Made by a program: the position numbers and the translations under genes. Positions 61,713 through 64,000 of a stretch of DNA of 64,000 nucleotides are shown here, in pieces. The DNA comes from Vibrionales bacterium SWAT-3 (GTDB taxonomy: Bacteria > Pseudomonadota > Gammaproteobacteria > Enterobacterales > Vibrionaceae), in NCBI GenBank assembly GCA_000169995.1, contig AAZW01000002.1:226911-290910 (forward strand). The letters run 5' to 3'. The notes under the pieces were generated by a model. That model was given only the letters and a program-made list of their open reading frames with translations, ran no database searches and had not been told where the DNA came from. Position 1 is the stretch's first letter; each line of letters starts with the position of its first letter.

Positions 61713-63248
61713 TTAGCTCAACGCCGCTTTGAACTTCTCAACACGTGAGAACAGCAGCCAATCCAATATCATAGCTGTAACAATCGTTGCTCCCGCGAGA
61801 GGAAATAGCACTGAAATAACCACAACACTCACCAAACCAGCCTTCCATAGGCCAGCATCACCAAACTTGGGTGGTGCGCCAAGCTTACGTTGACCTGATG
61901 GTCTACGCATCCACCACATCACACCGCCAGTTACTGACACCACGATAAACGCCAAGCAGAACAAGGCGTTTAAAAGCTTGTTGATGATACTAATATCACC
62001 CTGGTGCAAAGAGATACCGACCGCTAATGTCTTAGCGATGAAGTTGTAATCTTGCCAGGTCACTTCACCAAGGATACGACCTGAATATTGGTCTAGGTGC
62101 GTGGTACGATCTTGAGTTGGATCGATGATATCACCACCCATCGTGTTCGCTGTCACCGTGTACACACCGGTTTCTGAACGTGGGAAGTTCACCTTGTACT
62201 GCGTGAAGCCAAGAGATCGTGCTTTCTCAATGACATCATCAATAGCAAAGCTACTCGCAGACATGACATGCATAGAGTGGTCATCGCCCATCTTAGAGTG
62301 ATCATGAGGTTCCGATGCCTCTTCGACATGATGTACATGTTCGGCAGGCTTATCTTGAGATAACGGCAGTGGTGTCTGTTCCAAGTTCCAAGGAAGCTCT
62401 TCTTCTGAGCCATGGTTAAGCGATGCGTGTGTCTTATCAGACAGCGGAATATCATCCCACATTTGAGCAGGGAAAGTGCTCCATGCTTGGACGAGCTTAC
62501 CGCCCCAGAAACCTGTCCACGCCAAACCAGACAGGATAAAGAGCAACAGAATAAGAGATAACATGCCACCTATGTTCGCATGCAGATCACGCATCAGTAC
62601 GCGTGTCCCAGATGACACTCTCAACTTAAGAAAGCCTGCACGGCTCGCATTGTCTCTTGGCAACCATAGGTAAATGCCACTGATTAGCAACAGAATCGAC
62701 AAGCTGATCGCGACTTCAATCAGATAATCACCCCAATCGCCAATCAATAACGTGCCGTGGATGTCGTTTGCTAACTGGTACAGGCTGTCACTGCGTGGTA
62801 CTTCACCGACAACTTCACCCGTGTATTGATTCACAGTTGCAAAAACAGATGTGCCATCTTCCAGAGAAACTGAAAATCGGTTCGCCAAATCAGGCGCTTT
62901 GCTTGGGACAAACTGTGTCACTGAGCCTTGCGGATATTGATTTTGCACTGCCGCTAACTGCTGCGAAATCTTGATTGGTTCACTGGATGCCGCAATTTCA
63001 ATCGCCTCTTGATGAAAAGCCAGTTCGATCTCATCGTCAAACAACATCACTAAGCCAGTAATACTTAGCATCAGCATAAATGGGATAACGAACAGCCCAG
63101 CATAGAAATGCCAGCGCCAGGTGAGAAAGTAGAGGGTTTTATTGCGCTCTTTGCTTTGAATATCGGTTTTCGAATCGCTTGTTGCACTGCTTGTAGACTG
63201 CGAAGTCGCTTGTGCCTTCACAGTAGTTTGAGATTCATTTCTCAACAT
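61713..63248 (-). CDS. PepSY-associated membrane protein
   Basis: 511 residues from ATG 63248 (AAGGAAA upstream). Four membrane helices: after FLTWRWHFYAGLFVIPF (~35-65), EVAISLSILLLISGIYLW (~180), LSLILLLFILSGLAWTG (~230), and two near the C-terminus. Extracytoplasmic PepSY-like domains lie between. A His-rich loop around residues 295-335 (HVHHVEEASEPHDHSKM) should bind metal. Such proteins accompany iron-siderophore uptake or metal reduction. It follows a DUF2946 gene. Confidence 0.88.
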   Translation of the reverse strand: MLRNESQTTVKAQATSQSTSSATSDSKTDIQSKERNKTLYFLTWRWHFYAGLFVIPFMLMLSITGLVMLFDDEIELAFHQEAIEIAASSEPIKISQQLAAVQNQYPQGSVTQFVPSKAPDLANRFSVSLEDGTSVFATVNQYTGEVVGEVPRSDSLYQLANDIHGTLLIGDWGDYLIEVAISLSILLLISGIYLWLPRDNASRAGFLKLRVSSGTRVLMRDLHANIGGMLSLILLLFILSGLAWTGFWGGKLVQAWSTFPAQMWDDIPLSDKTHASLNHGSEEELPWNLEQTPLPLSQDKPAEHVHHVEEASEPHDHSKMGDDHSMHVMSASSFAIDDVIEKARSLGFTQYKVNFPRSETGVYTVTANTMGGDIIDPTQDRTTHLDQYSGRILGEVTWQDYNFIAKTLAVGISLHQGDISIINKLLNALFCLAFIVVSVTGGVMWWMRRPSGQRKLGAPPKFGDAGLWKAGLVSVVVISVLFPLAGATIVTAMILDWLLFSRVEKFKAALS

Positions 63249-63359
63249 TATTATTTCCTTTGACATGCGCAAACGAACCTTCTGAAAAATCAGAAAGTCA
63301 CTAAGGCATGTTTAACTTTACTTAATACTATATTTTTTAATTATTTTAATGAGTGAGGT

Positions 63360-63710
63360 TTAAGCAGTAACAAAGGGAGGGCCACGGGGGGCTTGTCTCG
63401 AATAGCGTTCGCTTAGAGCCAAAAAAGCGTAGCTGTCTGAGACAATAAAACTCAGTCGAGTTGTGAGTAGTGTAGTTGGAAGTTCATCTTGGTGGAATGT
63501 GGAAAAATGGCTAAACGGACACGGCTTACCTTTATGAGTATTCGGTTCACCCTCTTCGATTTGAACCAGTTCAAAGCCATTGACCGTACACAACGACGCC
63601 CACACTCCCGCACTATTACCATGAGCATTGATAACAGGCATTAATGTCACTAAAGCCCAGCTTAACGCTGTAGCAAGTAACATAGAGAGGTTGAACGAGG
63701 TTCGGCGCAT
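63360..63710 (-). CDS. DUF2946-like small protein
   Basis: 116 residues. An N-terminal hydrophobic helix (LSMLLATALSWALVTLMPVI) is followed by WASLCTVNGFELVQIEE, a CPFSH motif and the ending SRQAPRGPPF, the layout of DUF2946-family proteins found beside metal-uptake genes. Function unknown; the Cys/His pair could bind copper or iron. It is 111 bp upstream of the PepSY gene on the same strand, so probably co-transcribed. Confidence 0.7.
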   Translation of the reverse strand: MRRTSFNLSMLLATALSWALVTLMPVINAHGNSAGVWASLCTVNGFELVQIEEGEPNTHKGKPCPFSHFSTFHQDELPTTLLTTRLSFIVSDSYAFLALSERYSRQAPRGPPFVTA

Positions 63711-63898
63711 TATTCCAAATCTTTATAAATTTCCCTTATTATGAGGCACTTGTTATATAGGTAAACGTAAAGATTAACATCAGGTTAAAAAGTTGAAGCC
63801 AACGCACACTCTTTTTAGTTAAAAACTGGTTACGCGAATAGAACATAACCCATATTATTCATGTGCGTGCACAGCTCCCGGCTAAAAAGTCACCAATA

Positions 63899-63948
63899 AA
63901 AAACGCCGCCTACATTTTCCAACAAAGGGAAATATAGGCGGCGTTTTA
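63899..63948. terminator. Strong hairpin terminator
   Basis: AAACGCCGCCTA / TAGGCGGCGTTT, 12-bp perfect stem extended inside by TTTCC/GGGAAA pairs, with A- and T-rich flanks. It probably ends transcription arriving on the minus strand from beyond 64000. Confidence 0.88.
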
Positions 63949-63982
63949 GAAATCGAATCTTGAGGTTTGGCTTTGTTAACTG

Positions 63983-64000
63983 TTAAGCAAGCAAACGCTC
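63983..64000 (-). CDS. Possible C-terminal end of an off-window gene
   Basis: The minus strand reads ERLLA then TAA at 63983, 35 bp before a strong terminator. Five codons are too few to identify a gene; the call rests on position. Confidence 0.25.
   Translation of the reverse strand, partial: ERLLA

Noticed and set aside
1..64000. CRISPR arrays, tRNA, rRNA, integron attC arrays
   Set aside because: No regularly spaced repeats, cloverleaf-like genes or rRNA segments were noticed on reading; a tRNAscan or CRISPR search was not possible.

Overview
The window looks like a Vibrio chromosome segment, most likely the second chromosome of a marine or shellfish-associated species. The right third carries a kbl-tdh threonine catabolism operon, an EAL protein, a MacA/TolC/ABC export operon and a LysR/VOC pair arranged as in vibrios, and the RTX secretion genes are of the Vibrio rtxBDE type. 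The species call is inference; no rRNA or tRNA gene was seen to anchor it.

Layout. (1) 1-5.4 kb is an IS scrapyard: an IS5-family element, scars of a GNAT and a LysE gene, a full-length IS66-family element abutting the interior of a second copy, and an IS630 tail. (2) 5.4-13.7 kb holds AT-rich cargo between IS66 ends: a secreted cysteine-hydrolase-like protein, a 1.5-thousand-residue secreted protein of unknown function and an M13 zinc metallopeptidase with an extra N-terminal domain. (3) 13.7-16.8 kb is an ISAs1 remnant and another full-length IS66 copy. (4) 17-28.2 kb is an RTX locus: the C-terminal 1032 residues of a type-I-secreted protein cut off by an IS5 element, a membrane sterol-desaturase/fatty-acid-hydroxylase gene, and an intact rtxB-rtxD-rtxE export operon with two different ABC ATPases. 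(5) 28.5-29.6 kb is two IS66 fragments in inverted orientation.

(6) About 29.6-47.1 kb is a hybrid mobile element. It has a truncated radC, two unknown genes, a parA/small DNA-binding-protein partition cassette with four copies of a 20-bp palindrome, a DUF2913 gene, a ColE2-like Rep gene, and, upstream of rep in the same operon, P2/K139-type phage regulators (Cox, CII) with a divergent CI repressor. An HxlR/YciI pair, a hipBA module with an internally deleted HipA, and a tyrosine integrase next to tdh complete it. No capsid, tail or conjugation gene is visible, so it may be a phage-plasmid derivative, a satellite or a decayed prophage. Three identical ISL3-family elements have landed in this part.

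(7) 47.1-64 kb is ordinary chromosome: tdh, kbl, EAL protein, HTH regulator, an MFS gene broken by a fourth ISL3 copy, a five-gene tripartite ABC exporter, LysR plus glyoxalase-like protein, and a PepSY/DUF2946 pair.

The main unusual signals are the hybrid phage/plasmid control region with its iterated palindromes, an in-frame amber codon shared by every IS66 tnpC copy that covers the site, a repeated 30-bp leader element, an M13 protease and giant secreted protein in IS-bounded cargo, and the disrupted RTX locus with a lipid hydroxylase.
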